Shown here: in pieces, positions 45,058 through 56,452 of the stretch
Numbering within the stretch: position 1 is the first letter of the stretch
Layout of the letters: every line of letters begins with the position of its first letter
DNA from: Haematobia irritans
Lineage: Eukaryota > Arthropoda > Insecta > Diptera > Muscidae
Direction of reading: 5' to 3'
Assembly (NCBI RefSeq): GCF_050003625.1
Contig: NC_134397.1
Coordinates: forward strand, 196,871,063-196,935,062
DNA length: 64,000 bases
Translations under genes and position numbers: made by a program
Notes under the pieces: model-generated
The model's input: the letters and a program-made list of their open reading frames with translations, nothing else
Database searches by the model: none
Told to the model about the DNA's origin: nothing

Positions 45058-46332
45058 AAGGGTGATACGGTCAAAATTTGGTCAAGGGAAAACGCGTGTA
45101 AATCGGTGAAATCGTTTATTTAAAAAATCAAATTAAATTTCTTTTTCAAGTTCAATTAGTATAAAATTCAGGAAAAATATTCAGTTAGGCTTTCGCTTTT
45201 CCAAATCCGAATTGCCGGGCCTCACGCTTGACACCTGCCATCAGATTTTGTACAGCCACCTTGTCCACCTTCTTCGCCGCAGAAAGCCAGTTTGCCTTGA
45301 ACTGCTTCTCGTCCTTAGCAGATTTTTTTTGGTCTTCTTTAGGTTCCGCTTGACAATAGCCTAGTATTTCTCAATTGGGCGGAGCTCTGGCGTGTTGGGG
45401 GGGTTCTTGTCCTTGGGAACCACCTGCACGTTGTTGGCGGCGTACCACTCCATGGCCTTTTTACCGTAATGGCAAGATGCCAAATCCAGCCAAAACAGTA
45501 CGGAACAACCGTGTTTTTTCAGGAAAGCAGCAGACGTTTATTCAAACACTCTTTCACGTAAATTTCTTGGTTGACAGTCCCGGAAGCTATGAAAATGCTG
45601 CTTTTCAAGCCACAGGTACAGATGGCTTGCCAAACCAGATATTTCTTTGCGAACTTTGACAGTTTTATGTGCTTGAAAATATCTGCTACCTTTCCCCTTC
45701 CTTTTGCCGTATAAACCTCCTGTCCCGGAAGCTGCTTGCAGTCGGCTTTGACGTAGGTTTCGTCGTCCATTACCACGCAGTCAAACTTCGTCAGCATCGT
45801 CGGGGATCGCGCTTTGGCCGTCGTATTTTCTTTTTCATCGCGATTTGGAGTCACTACCTTCTTGTAAGTCGATAGTCCGGCTCGTTTTTTTTGGCTCGAT
45901 GCACGGTTGTAGACGATACACCCAGCTTATTTGCGGCATCTCGGAGAGAGAGGTTAGGGTTTCGCAACTCTCTTTGTCGTCTCAGCGGCTTCCGGTTTTC
46001 GATTTCCCCCCGATCCAGACTTCCCGGCTGTCGACAAACGTTCCCCAAACACTTTAATTACATTTGTAACGGTTGATTTGGCAACTTTTAGCGATTTTGC
46101 CAGCTTTGCGTGCGAGTAGCTCGGATTTTCGCGATGTGCGAGCAACATTTTGATACGCTGCTCTTCTTGCTTGGACGGCATTTGGACAACTGAAGAGTGA
46201 ATTCCAAAATCAAAATAGGAGCAACATTCTACACACACACCTTCAAAATGAGGGGTGTTCAGGTTTTTTAAATGCAAAATTGAAAGAAATATGTCAAGTT
46301 TATATTGACCAAATTTTGACCGTATCACCCTT
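45058..46332 (-). mobile_element. Tc1/mariner-type element with 27-bp inverted ends, TA on both sides
   Basis: Both ends read AAGGGTGATACGGTCAAAAT and continue identically to 27 bases. The length is 1275. TA flanks at 45056-45057 and 46333-46334. The flanks do not rejoin into one C element (left: 5' region of C; right: middle of a C 153-bp unit). Confidence 0.85.
45185..46181 (-). pseudogene. Tc1/mariner superfamily transposase, frameshifted
   Basis: Start ATG at 46181 (MPSKQEEQRIKMLLAHREN), stop at about 45185-45187 after KAR/GFGKA. The first helix-turn-helix (AKLAKSLKVAKSTVTNVIK) is intact, then a frameshift near 46010 moves to the second (LSLRDAANKLGVSSTTVHR), and another near 45850 to the catalytic part, with MDDETYVKADCKQLPGQE (first Asp) and FIASGTVNQEIYVKECL. 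A further shift near 45525 leads to the second motif, LASCHYG-like (ASCHYGKKAMEW in frame), and PNTPELRPIEKY (third acidic residue, Glu), where a TAG replaces the following codon. So it is of D,D,E type with at least three frameshifts and one stop. The open plus-strand frame 45375-45659 is antisense to it. Confidence 0.85.
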
Positions 46333-47111
46333 TATAGCCCCAAAATAAACCGATCCCCAGATTTGACCTCCGGCGCCCCTTGGAAGAGCAAAATTCATCC
46401 GATTCGGTTGAAAATTGGTACGTGATGTTAGTATATGGTATCCAACAACCATGCAGGAATTGGTCCTCAGTCCATAATTATATATAGCCCCCATATAAAC
46501 CGATCGCCAGATTTGACCTCCGGTGCCTTTTGGAGAAGCAAAGTTCATCCGATCTGGTTTAAATTTGCTACGTGGTGGTAGTATATGATATTTAACAACC
46601 AAGTCGAAAGTGGTCTATATCAGTCCCTAATCATATATAGCCTCCATATTAACCGATCCCGAGGTTTGGTTTTGGAACCTCTTGGAGGAGCAAAATTCAT
46701 CCGAGTCAGTTGAAATTTGGTATATTGTGCTAGCATATGGCCGTTAACAACCATGCCTAACTAGGTTCATATCGTTCTATAGTTCTATATAGCCCTCAGA
46801 TAAATCGATCCCCAATCACACTAAAATTGGTCCATCAAGTTCATAATTGTAAATAGCCCCTATATAAGCGACCACCATATTTCAATTCTGGCTCTCTACG
46901 TACCGTGCAAAAGTCCATATCGATTTTTTGTCTAATATATACCACGTATGGACTAACTCACAATTTAAAAAACGATGTTAAGAAATTTTAAGATACCACA
47001 ACCCAAGTAATTCGATTGTGGATGACAGTCTTACGTAGAAGTTTCTATGCAATCCATGGTGGAGGGTACATAAGATTCAGCCTGGCCGAACTTACAGCCG
47101 TATATACTTGT
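46333..47111 (-). mobile_element. Family C 5' half (copy C4b)
   Basis: Degraded 153-bp units (46340-46915), then the C 5' block with CAATCCATGGTGGAGGG and the palindrome region GGCCGAACTTACAGCC, ending ACTTGT at 47111. There is no satellite array in this copy. It and C4 both contain the TATACCACGTATGGACTAA block, so they are two elements or a rearranged pair. Confidence 0.65.
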
Positions 47112-47568
47112 TGTACATTTAATCCATCCTTATAACTATTTCAGGTAAAAAATACAAAAAATAATGTCCTTAAAGAAGAAAATAATACAGGGTGATAGGT
47201 AGTTGCAAACGTTTTTAACAGGTCGAATCATACGATTCTTTACCTATCGTGAAATATCTATTTTTAATATCAGCCCATTTATTTTCCCAATCAGAATTTG
47301 GTAATTCCACTCCATAACGATTATTTTTTAAGTGGAAGCGAAATAATAAAATTATTGTTATCGGAGATATTGCAAATGTTTTGAACAGCACTGTATAGAG
47401 TAACTATATCCCAGCAAAAAAATTTGGAAGTTCTTCCAAAGACACAACTTTAAAAGCATTTCCAAAAGATGTACTACCAAAGATGTTCTTTATTTTAACT
47501 ACACAGGAAGTTCTTTTAATTCAATTATTTATAGCTCGCTTTTTTCTTATTTTTAATGGGTATTTTTT
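47112..47568 (+). other. No recognised feature apart from a possible MITE end
   Basis: CCAGCAAAAAAATTTGGAAG (47413) with GTTCTTCCAAAG looks like a small inverted-repeat element end, but no partner is found. The remainder is unclassified. Confidence 0.35.
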
Positions 47569-48768
47569 TATACCCTTCACCACTACTGTGGTACAGGGTA
47601 TAATAAGTTTGTGCATTTGTATGTAACGCCAAGAAGGAGTAATAATAGACCAACCTTTTAGTATACGGATCGGCTTAGAATTAAATTCTGAGTCGATTTA
47701 GCGATGTCCGTCTGTCTGTCTGTCTGTTGATGTATTTTTGTGTGCAAAGTACAGCTCGCAGTTTTAGTCCGATTGTCCTAAAATTTGGTATAGGATCCTG
47801 TTTCGGCTCAAAGACGATTCCTATTGATTTTGGAAAATATCGGTTCAGATTTAGATATGCTGCCATATATATATTTCACCGATCTGGTCATAATTGGCGT
47901 GTATATCAACCGATCTTCCTCAAATTCCGTACATCCGAATATTTTATGAGTCTCGAAAAACTTGCAAAATATCAGCCAAATCGGTTCAGATTTAGATATA
48001 GCTCCCATATATAGCTTTCGCCCGATTTACACTAATTTGCCCACGGAGGCCAATTTTTTTGCTCCGATTTAGTTGAAATTTTGCATAGGGAGTAGAATTA
48101 GCGTTGTAACTATGCGTGCCAAATTTGCTTGAAATCGGTTCAGATTTGGATATATCTCCCATATAAAGCTTTCGCCCGATTTACACTCATATGACCACAG
48201 AAGCCAATTTTTAACTCCGATTTAGTTGAAATTTTGCACAGGGAGTAGAATTAGTATTGTAGCTATGCGTGCCAAATTTGGTTGAAATCGGTTCAGATTT
48301 AGATATAGCTCCCATATATGTTTTTCTGATTTCGACAAAAATGGTCAAAATACCAACATTTTCCTTGTAAAATCGCCACTGCTTAGTCGAAAAGTTGTCA
48401 AAATGACTCTAATTTTCCTAATTTTCCTAAACTTCTAATACACATATATCGAGCGATAAATCATAAATAAACTTTTGCGAAGTTTCCTTAAAATTGCTTC
48501 AGATTTAAACGTTTCCCATATTTTTTTACTAACATTGTGTTCCACCCTAGTGCATTAGCCGACTTAAATTTTGAGTCTATAGATTTTGTAGAAGTCTATC
48601 AAATTCTTCCAGATCGAGTGATATTTAAATGTATGTATTTGGGACAAACCTTTATATATAGCCCCCAACACATTTGACGGATGTGATATGGTATCGAAAA
48701 TTTAGATCTACAAAGTGGTGCAGGGTATAATATAGTCGGCCCCGCCCGACTTTAGACTTTCCTTACTG
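47569..48768 (-). mobile_element. Family E (B-type 5' end) DINE-like element, complete
   Basis: The 3' hairpin TATACCCTTCACCAC...GTGGTACAGGGTATA, a GTCT tract (47707-47727), the units with CGGTTCAGATTTAGATAT (CCATAT anchors at 47863, 48005, 48159 and 48312, about 153 apart), the ATCGAGCGATAAATCATAAA block and a B-type 5' end AGTCGGCCCCGCCCGACT to CCTTACTGGT. This copy has no A insertion, so it shows the empty site TTAGTAAAAAAATATGGG (48521-48541 inverted). Confidence 0.8.
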
Positions 48769-49384
48769 GTTTTTGTTTCAAAAAGGTTAAAAACAGAGTA
48801 AGCTTTAATAAAATTGTACAAATTATTGAAATTTTGCCGAAAAAAATTCTAAATCCATTCAAGATATATTGCGATTTTTTCAAAATATTTTAATTCAAAC
48901 GGTTCGGTCAAGTGTTAAGAATGCGTTAAAAATCATAAAAAATTATAAAAATTATTTATTTTTCAAAATATGACAACATTTTTTAATTCACATCTAAAAC
49001 ACTGAATTTGAATCACAGAGTAAGAAGTGATGCAAATGCAGTTGTTGAAATGGTGGACATCCGTCCTATGACAACCCATGATAAATTCATTGCTTCTGCG
49101 CCAATTTTGCATTACTTCCGGATCCAAAAAGAACGTTTTCACTACTTTTTGGCGACGGTTTTTTGACTTGGATATTATGACGACTTATGCTGCGGATAAA
49201 ATATGGTTAAAATTCATTTAATATCGGACCTGTAGTAGTCCTTTAAAATCGTTCATTACCAAATAATCTTGTTAAATAATTTCTATTAAATGGAAATATT
49301 GATTACTTTCGAAAAGATTGGGAAAGTACTTCTCTGCAGCATTACCAAAAAGCTTAATTGTAAGCGTGGACAAGATATAAGAAA
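48769..49384 (+). other. No recognised feature
   Basis: About 600 bases of A+T-rich sequence without an identifiable family or coding frame. Confidence 0.45.
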
Positions 49385-49945
49385 AACGTAGTGTGTGAGA
49401 AATAAAAACATGCCCGATTATAAAGATTTTGTCTTTACTCTAATGATTTTGGTATTGATTCCGAGCAAAAGAAGCGGATAATTGAAGGACACATTTAAGG
49501 CACAATTCCGTTTTTAATTTAAATTCTGCGTACTGGATTCTTGGACACAAATATAAATTTATTCGTTTTCAGCCTTTTTCTTCATGTACTATCAAAGTCC
49601 ATTAAAAAAGATTTAATGACAATTTAAATGTTCATATTCAGACTCGACCTCAAGCAGAAATTATGGTACGTTTCACGTAAAAATCGTCTTCAAAATAAAG
49701 TGTTAACAAATATCTCCTACTTTTAAACGTTTTTCAGTTTTATATGCAAGATGCAGAAAGTCAATAAATTTAAAGACGATTTTATTAATTTTGAAAATTT
49801 TTTCGTATGTATTAAAGCCACGTTGATCTTACTAAAATAAAATTTTCTTTCTTGTTAGGACACCCAAATTTAAGACGAATCACCTAACTATAAGAAACAA
49901 GTATATACAGCACTAAGTTCGGCCGGGCCGAATCTTAAATACCCA

Positions 49946-50503
49946 CACAGAAAAAAATATCACCAAAATATTTCCAATTAAAAAGTTAATTGAAGTTGAA
50001 ATTTTGTTCAATTAATAAATTAATTGGTACAATTAACTTTTTAATCAAGATAGAAACATTAAGTTAATTAAGCCAGTGATTGAAAATTTTAAAATTTTTA
50101 ATTAAAAAGTTAATTAATACAATTAACTTTTAATCAAATTCGGAAGACTAAGTCAATTAAAAAAGTGATGAACATTTTTTTTAAATTTTTAATTAAATTT
50201 TTTTTCAAACAATCAATTGTTAATCCAAATAAAATTTCTAAGCCAATTCAGAATGTAATTGAAAATAGTTACCTTTTTTTAATTACTAAATTAATTGAGT
50301 TTTGCAATCAATATCAATTAAATTTTTAATTGAATCAATAAAAAAATTAATTGAAATTTGGTAATGAAATCAATTAATTTTTTAATCAAGAATTTTTTCT
50401 ATGCCCAATTAAAACTGTGATTGATACTATCATTTTCGTGATTGAAGACATTTCAATTAAAAAATTAATTTCGTGATTGAATCAGAAAAAAAAATTTTGT
50501 GTG
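49946..50503 (+). mobile_element. M4 element, complete
   Basis: From ACACAGAAAAAAATATCACC to TTTTGTGTG, filled with AATTAA/TTAATT motifs and A/T runs. The A sequence rejoins across it (TACCCAC | CACCACCATG), with a possible 3-base overlap CAC. Non-coding. Confidence 0.7.
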
Positions 50504-50618
50504 CACCACCATGAACCAAATATTAGGGCTTCCTTTGAAATTTCAGGAGGGCTTGAGGACTTGAGGACTTGAGGACACTTTCCACAGATAAATTTAAAGA
50601 TTTCACCTGTGAGGACTA

Positions 50619-50968
50619 GGTTAGGTTAGGTTAGGTTATGTGGCAGCCCGATGTATCAAGCTCACTTAGACTATTCAGTCCATTGTGATACCACAGTGGT
50701 GAACTTCTCTCTTATCACTGAGTGCTGCCCGATTCCATGTTAAGCTCAATGACAAGGGACCTCCTTTTTATAGCCGAGTCCGAACGGCGTTCCACATTCC
50801 AGTGAAACCACTTAGAGAAGCTTTGAAACCCTCAGAAATGTCACCAGCATTACTGAGGTGGGATAGTCCACCGCTGAAAAACTATTTGGTGTTCGGTCGT
50901 AGCAGGAATCGATCCCACGACCTTGTGTATGCAAGGCGGGCATGCTAACCATTGCACCACGGTGGCTC
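50619..50968 (-). mobile_element. tRNA-derived SINE (SINE1), full length, 13-bp target duplication
   Basis: CCTGTGAGGACTA flanks both sides (50606-50618, 50969-50981). The minus strand runs from GGAGCCACCGTGGTGCAATG (A-box region), B box GTGGGATCGATTCC, through a body to GTGAGCTTGATACATCGG and a tail of four to five TAACC units. The longest tail of the four copies and the clean duplication suggest it is among the youngest. Confidence 0.9.
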
Positions 50969-52377
50969 CCTGTGAGGACTATATCAGATTCTGGATTTAT
51001 AAGAACCATTTTTGTATGAGTTTTAGAGGAATCATTAACATCTCTTGTAAGTGTGCAAGAAAGCTATAAAATAACGTCTTGATTTGAAATCTTAAATCTG
51101 TAGAAGTAAAATCTGGAAATTTTACATTGAGTTTCCAGCAATTTTCATGATCAGTGCGCCTTCTACACCCTCAAGAAGTGAAGTCGGTCTATGTGGAGGC
51201 ATTACCAAATGGACCGATAAAAACTTAATCCGATACACGTTTTTGTGAGCCTAAAATACCAGAATATTTACAATTTCAGGCAAATCAGATAAAAACTACG
51301 GTTTCTAGAAACCCAAGGAGTTAAATCGGGAGATCGTTCTTATGGGGACTATACTAAAATATGGACCGATACTCACCGTTTTCGGCACACCTCTTTATGA
51401 CCCGAAAATACCTCTAGATTTCCAATTTCAGGCAAATAGGATAAAAACTTCGGATTCTAGAAGCCCAAAAAATAAAATCGGGAAATCGGTCTATATGGGG
51501 GCTATACCAAAATATGGACCGATACTCACCATTTTCGGCACACCTCTTTATGGTCCTAAAATACCTCTAGATTTCCAATTTCAGACAAATTGGATAAAAA
51601 CTACGGTTTCTTTAAGCCCAAGACCCCAAATCGGGAGGTCGTTTTATATGGGGACCCTACCAAAACATGGACCGATACGCACCATTTTTGACACACGTAT
51701 TTGTGGTCCTACAATACCTCTAGATTTCCAATTTCAGGTAAATTGAATAAAAACTGCGGTTTCTATAAGCCCAAGAATTAAAATCGTGAGATCGGTCTAT
51801 ATGGGGGCTATACCAAAATATGGACCGATACTCACCATTTTTGGCACACCTCTTTATGGTCATAAAATATTTCTAGATTTCAAATTTCAGGCAAATTGGA
51901 TAAAAACTACGATTTCTATAAGCCCAAGACCCCAAATCGGGAGGTCGGTTTATATGGGGACTATATCAAAACCTGGACCGATATAGCCCATCTTCGAACT
52001 TGACCTGCCTGCAGACAAAAGACGAGTTTGTGCAAAATTTCAGCACGATTGCTGCATTATTGAAGACTGTAGCGTGATTACAACAGACAGACAGACGGAC
52101 ATCGTTATATCGTCTTAGAATTTCTCCCTGATCAAGAATATATATACTTTATATAGTCGGAAATCGATATTTCGATGTGTTACAAACGGAATGACAAACT
52201 TATTATACCCCCGTCACCATTCTATGGTGGTGGGTATAAAAACGACTTTATTGAAAAATCGAAGATCTTTATGAAAACATTTTTTTTCTCATATCACGTC
52301 CTGGAGGCGGCTAATTCGTAATCACACCTAAAAATTCAGAATTGAATGAAAATATTTCAAAAAATTAAAATTTTATA

Positions 52378-52692
52378 CATTGAAAAAAAACGTAGTTAAA
52401 CTAACTCTAAATTTAATTTATATTTATTGAATGGTTTTATTTTTTTGTAGTTAGATTATTTTATTTGTTTTCGAAATTTTCCACAGCCCAAGGAAAATGT
52501 CCTTTTGTTAATTTGTTGTTCTATGAGAGGATGTGAGTTCGTGAGCTGCAGTTTAAAGTAAAACAGGACATTAAATTTTCCTGGTTTTAACAACGCTTTG
52601 TGAAAATCTCAAAATGTGGAGTATAATTTAGTTCAAGTTTCGCACGAGGAAGTTCATTCTTGCTATAAAACACTTCACGTTTTTTCTGTGTA
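52378..52692 (+). mobile_element. M2 TIR element, unbroken copy
   Basis: ACATTGAAAAAAAACG to CACTTCACGTTTTTTCTGTGTA, about 315 bases, with TTTTCCACAGCCCAAGG and AACAACGCTTTGTGAAAATC inside. It serves as the reference for the split copy at 32376-34259. Confidence 0.65.
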
Positions 52693-52732
52693 TGAAATAC
52701 TTCTCTTCATAGTAAAAAGCTATACTCCTTTT

Positions 52733-52890
52733 TATACCCTTCACCACTACTGTGGTACAGGGTATAATAAGTTTTTTGCATTTGTATGTAACGCCAAGAA
52801 GGAAAAGTCTGCGACCCATCGTTTAGTATACCGATCGTCTTAGAATTAAATTCTGAGTCGATTTAGCGATGTCCGTCTGTCTGTCTGTCC

Positions 52891-52932
<42 letters not shown>

Positions 52933-53917
52933 TGATGTATTTTTGTGTGCAAAGTACAGCTCGCAGTTTTAGTCCGATTGTCCTAAAATTTGGTATGGGG
53001 TCCTGTTACGGCTCAAAGACGATCCCTATTGATTTTGGAAAAAATCGGTTCAGATTTAGATATAGCTGCCATATATATTTTTCACCGATCTGGTCATAAT
53101 TGGCGTGTATATCAACCGATCTTCCTCAAATTCCGTACATCCGAATATTTTATGAGTCTCGAAAAACTTGCAAAATATCATCCAAATCGGTTCAGATTTA
53201 GATATAGCTCCCATATATAGCTTTCGCCCGATTTACACTCATATGACCACAGAGGCCAATTTTTTGCTCCGATTTAGTTGAAATTTTGCACTGGGAGCAG
53301 AATTAGCATTATAGCTATGCGTGTCAAATTTGGTGGAAATCGGTTCAGATTTAGATATAGCTCACATATATAGCTTTAGCCCGACTTACACTCATATGAC
53401 CACAGAGGCCAATCGTTTACTCCGATTTAATTGCAATTTTGCACAGGGAGTAGAATGAGCATTGTAGCTATGCGTGCCAAATTTGGTTGAAATCGGTTCA
53501 GATTTAGATATAGCTCTCATATATAGCTTTCGCCCAATTTACCCTCATATGACCACAGAGGCTAATTTTTTGCTCCGATTTAGTTGAAATTTTGCACAGG
53601 GAGTAGAATTAGCATTGTTGCTATGCGTGCCAAATTAGGTTGAAATCGGTTCAGATTTAGATATAGCTCCCATATATATGTTTTTCTGATTTCGACAAAA
53701 ATGGTCAAAATACCAACATTTTCCTTGTAAAATCGCCACTGCTTAGTCGAAAAGTTGAAAAAATTACTCTAATTTTCCTAAACTTCTAATACATATATAT
53801 CGAGCGATAAATCATAAATAAACTTTTGCGAAGTTTCCTTAAGATTGCTTCAGATTTAAATGTGGTGCAGGGTATAATATAGTCGGCCCCGCCCGACTTT
53901 AGACTTTCCTTACTGGT
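52733..53917 (-). mobile_element. Family E DINE-like element, internal deletion near the 5' end
   Basis: 3' hairpin at 52733, an expanded GTCT tract (52869-52931), several 153-bp units, then a jump from CTTCAGATTTAAA to TGTGGTGCAGGGTATAATAT, which skips about 200 bases present at 48520-48710. The B-type palindrome and ACTTTCCTTACTGGT end follow. Confidence 0.8.
52869..52931 (-). repeat. (GTCT)n microsatellite, the longest in the window
   Basis: About fifteen GTCT/GTCC units at the conserved DINE position; other E copies have four to six. Confidence 0.9.
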
Positions 53918-54344
53918 TTTTACCAAAATATGTGCATCTTTGGAATGATTGATATAACATATTTCTATATATTCAATTATTCTATTATATGTCGTCATTA
54001 AATTGCAAACCCTTTTGCCACTAATGCGATTAAGAAAATTCTTGGAAAATCCACAAAATCAAAATGATCAATTAGTCCGTTTAATTGTATGAGAGACAGT
54101 ATTTCCAAACCATAAGTTATCTTAATAAATATTTAAAATATTGAAATTGGCAAACAGTTCATTACCACACTGAAAAAAATTTTGACTTAATGTGAATCTT
54201 TGCTTTTCGTCCCTCCCTAAATGTTATATGTCTTCGAAGTAAATCAAATTTTCCTTAAAATAAAGAAAATCATTTTTGATTTCAAGAAATAATCTTTACA
54301 TTATCAGTAAATCGAGGTAAATACCTGGTTGGAGCCACACTCAG
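53918..54344 (+). other. Unrecognised, then an M5-variant end
   Basis: 53918-54170 is unclassified. From 54174 CACTGAAAAAAATTTTGAC and CTTTTCGTCCCTCCC match, inverted, the right end of the M5 variant at 60165-60650. Confidence 0.45.
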
Positions 54345-55272
54345 AAAATTGAACGTCATCTTACTCACAGTTAGTTAAATTGAACTATTGATGAACAAAA
54401 TTAACTCAGTGGAAGTAAATTGAACTTACGGCCATTACCAGCAAAATGATTAAGAACTCCCAATGAGTTCGTAAATGGACTGAAGCAAATATAATAACAG
54501 GGAATACGTATTTTCTCGAATGTACGAAGAAGTTTCTCAGCGTTATTCAACTTTTACTGTGCAATATTATGAAGTCTAGTTGGACACGAAATTTCCATTT
54601 TTAGTATAAATAAACTAACGATGAATGTCAATTCTAACTACCGTTAAGTGAATCTATTTCTAGACAATAGTTCGTCTCTGAAACATGTGCTCGTGTGCTG
54701 TTCTATAAATAGACACCCTTGACTGTATGTGTTAATGAATACATGCAGCCAAGCAAGAAAAAAATAAACAAAGTAACATTTGGTTGTTGATGAGTATAAG
54801 AGCTAAGTGGCCCAGTGGATAGTGTGTTTAGTTAGAAAACGGATGGTACGCGGTTCGATCCCTCGTCCCGACAAAAGATAAAATTTTATAAAATGATAAA
54901 AATAAAATCTAATAAATGATTATAAAGGATTTGTATTACAAAAGAGTAAGTGCTTTGAACTAAATATAATATGACATGTAGAAATGGTGATATAATAACT
55001 CAAATCCTCCCCCTTGAGAGGTCTCCTTGCTCCATGTCATCAGGTGGTCTAGGAAATCCAATGTCTTCCATTTTTAAAAAAATGTATTATTTAGTTAATT
55101 TTTTACTTCTGAACAGTTAAATTTGTACTTGACAAAAGTTAAAACAAATCACTAACCCATAGGAAAATGTTGAACTTACTATGGGTACATGCTTCTTTAG
55201 CGATATACGAAGTTCAATATTAACACTGGTTAGTTAAAAATAACTCGCCCATGTTCACTCTTCTCTGAGTGC
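54345..55272. mobile_element. TIR element of about 930 bp with a SINE inside
   Basis: The left end CACTCAGAAAATTGAAC and the right end, read outward, CACTCAGAGAAGAGTGAAC form short inverted termini. The body has repeated GTTAGTTAAA / AATTGAACT motifs like M2. A SINE2 copy lies inside. Target duplication unclear. Confidence 0.6.
54798..54975 (+). mobile_element. tRNA-derived SINE (SINE2)
   Basis: AAGTGGCCCAGTGGATAGTG (A box) and GCGGTTCGATCCCTCG (B box) begin a copy that matches 28022-28180 into its body. The tRNA-like part keeps a T-arm but no good anticodon stem. Confidence 0.6.
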
Positions 55273-55475
55273 ATGTCGGTCGAAAGATATTTATCTAAAT
55301 ATGAAACGGTTTCTTTCAAATTCAATAGGGTTCTATTCTGACTCAAAATACATACTTCTACCAAATTTGATTGGTGGATTGGACTAAAATAGCGACCTAG
55401 ATTTTGATTACAAAAATTTGTTCACAGACATGCATGTATAGATCGACTCAAGGGCATAGTTGCCAAAAATGGTAG
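55273..55475 (+). mobile_element. Family B 3' fragment
   Basis: AATAGGGTTCTATTCTGAC and GATCGACTCAAGGGCAT match the B 3' region. Its last part appears at 57990-58030 beyond the satellite and the E3 element, so those inserted into it. Confidence 0.6.
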
Positions 55476-55504
55476 ATTTTGCAAAATATTCCTCTCCAAA
55501 TTAG

Positions 55505-56285
55505 AGTTAATCTATAGGAATAAAATTTTGAGAAAATTTTCTATAGAATTAAAATCTTGACAGAATTTTTATAGAAATAAAATTTAAACAGAATTTTCAA
55601 TGGCAATAAAATTATGAAAAAATGTTCAATAGAAATAAAATTTTGAGAAAATTTTCTATAGAAATAAAATTTTGAGAAAATTTTTATAATATCAAATTTT
55701 GAGAAAATTTTCTTAGAAATAAATTTTTGAAATGTTTTTCTTTAGAAATAAATTTAAAAACAATGTTTCTATAGATATGAAATTTTGAGAAAATTTTCAA
55801 TAGAAATAAAATTTTGAGAAACTGTTCTATAAAAAGATATAAGATATAAACATTTTCTTTAGAAATACATTTTAACACAATTTTCTATAGAAATAAAATT
55901 TTGGAAAAATTTTCTATAGAAATAAAATCTTTACAGAATTTTCTTTAGAAATATGTTTTTAACAAAATTTTCTATAGAAATAAAATTTTGAGAAAATTTT
56001 CTATAGAAATAAAATCCTGACAGAATTTTCTATGAAAATGAAATTATGAGAAAATTTTCAATAGAAATTAAATTTTGAGAAAATTTTGTATAGAAATAAA
56101 ATTTTGAGAAAATTTTCTATAAAAATAAAATTTTGAGAAAATTTTCTATAGAAATGAAATTTTGAGAAAATTTTCTATAGAAATAAATTTTTGAGAAAAT
56201 TTTCTATAGAAATACATTTTTGAGAAAAATTTCTATAAAAATACATATTTTAGAAAATAAAAATAAAACTTTGACAAAGTATTCT
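55505..56285 (-). repeat. 29-bp satellite array
   Basis: About 26 monomers, with a local variant TTTTGAGAAAATTTTC in place of TTTTGACAAAATTTTC that dominates from 55630 on and was evidently amplified in place. The 64-codon frame at 55684-55878 is a shadow. Confidence 0.85.
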
Positions 56286-56452
56286 ATAAATTCAATATCT
56301 TTAAAAATTTAAATTTTCGTGTTAGGTCATACTATCAAAGTCCAATGTGAGTAAGTTCTCCCTTTTGGTAGAAATAGTAATCGGTAAAACATTTAAAATT
56401 AGACATATTTGCAATTCAAGTGATATGTTTAGAAAATATATGATAATATATA

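Larger units (their letters stand above)
49897..52235 (+). mobile_element. Family A DINE-1-like element (copy A3), with M4 and a SINE inside
   Basis: Start ACAAGTATATACAGC with the palindrome, interrupted 45 bases later by M4 (49946-50503) and then by SINE1 (50619-50968). 153-bp units run about 51340-51960 (anchors 51494 and 51647 are 153 apart), then a GACA tract (52083-52097) and the hairpin to GGTGGTGGGTATA at 52235. Confidence 0.8.
49385..52300 (+). mobile_element. M5 copy split by A3
   Basis: The left part (about 49400-49896) has GCCCGATTATAAAGATTTTG and TTTTGGTATTGATTCCGAGC as in other M5 copies. The right part resumes at 52238 with ACGACTTTATTGAAAAATCG, matching, inverted, 39200-39225. 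Confidence 0.55.

Noticed and set aside
45375..45659. 94-codon plus-strand frame
   Set aside because: It is exactly antisense to the frameshifted Tc1-type transposase at 45185-46181. The plus-strand frames at 28897-29223 are likewise antisense to mariner.
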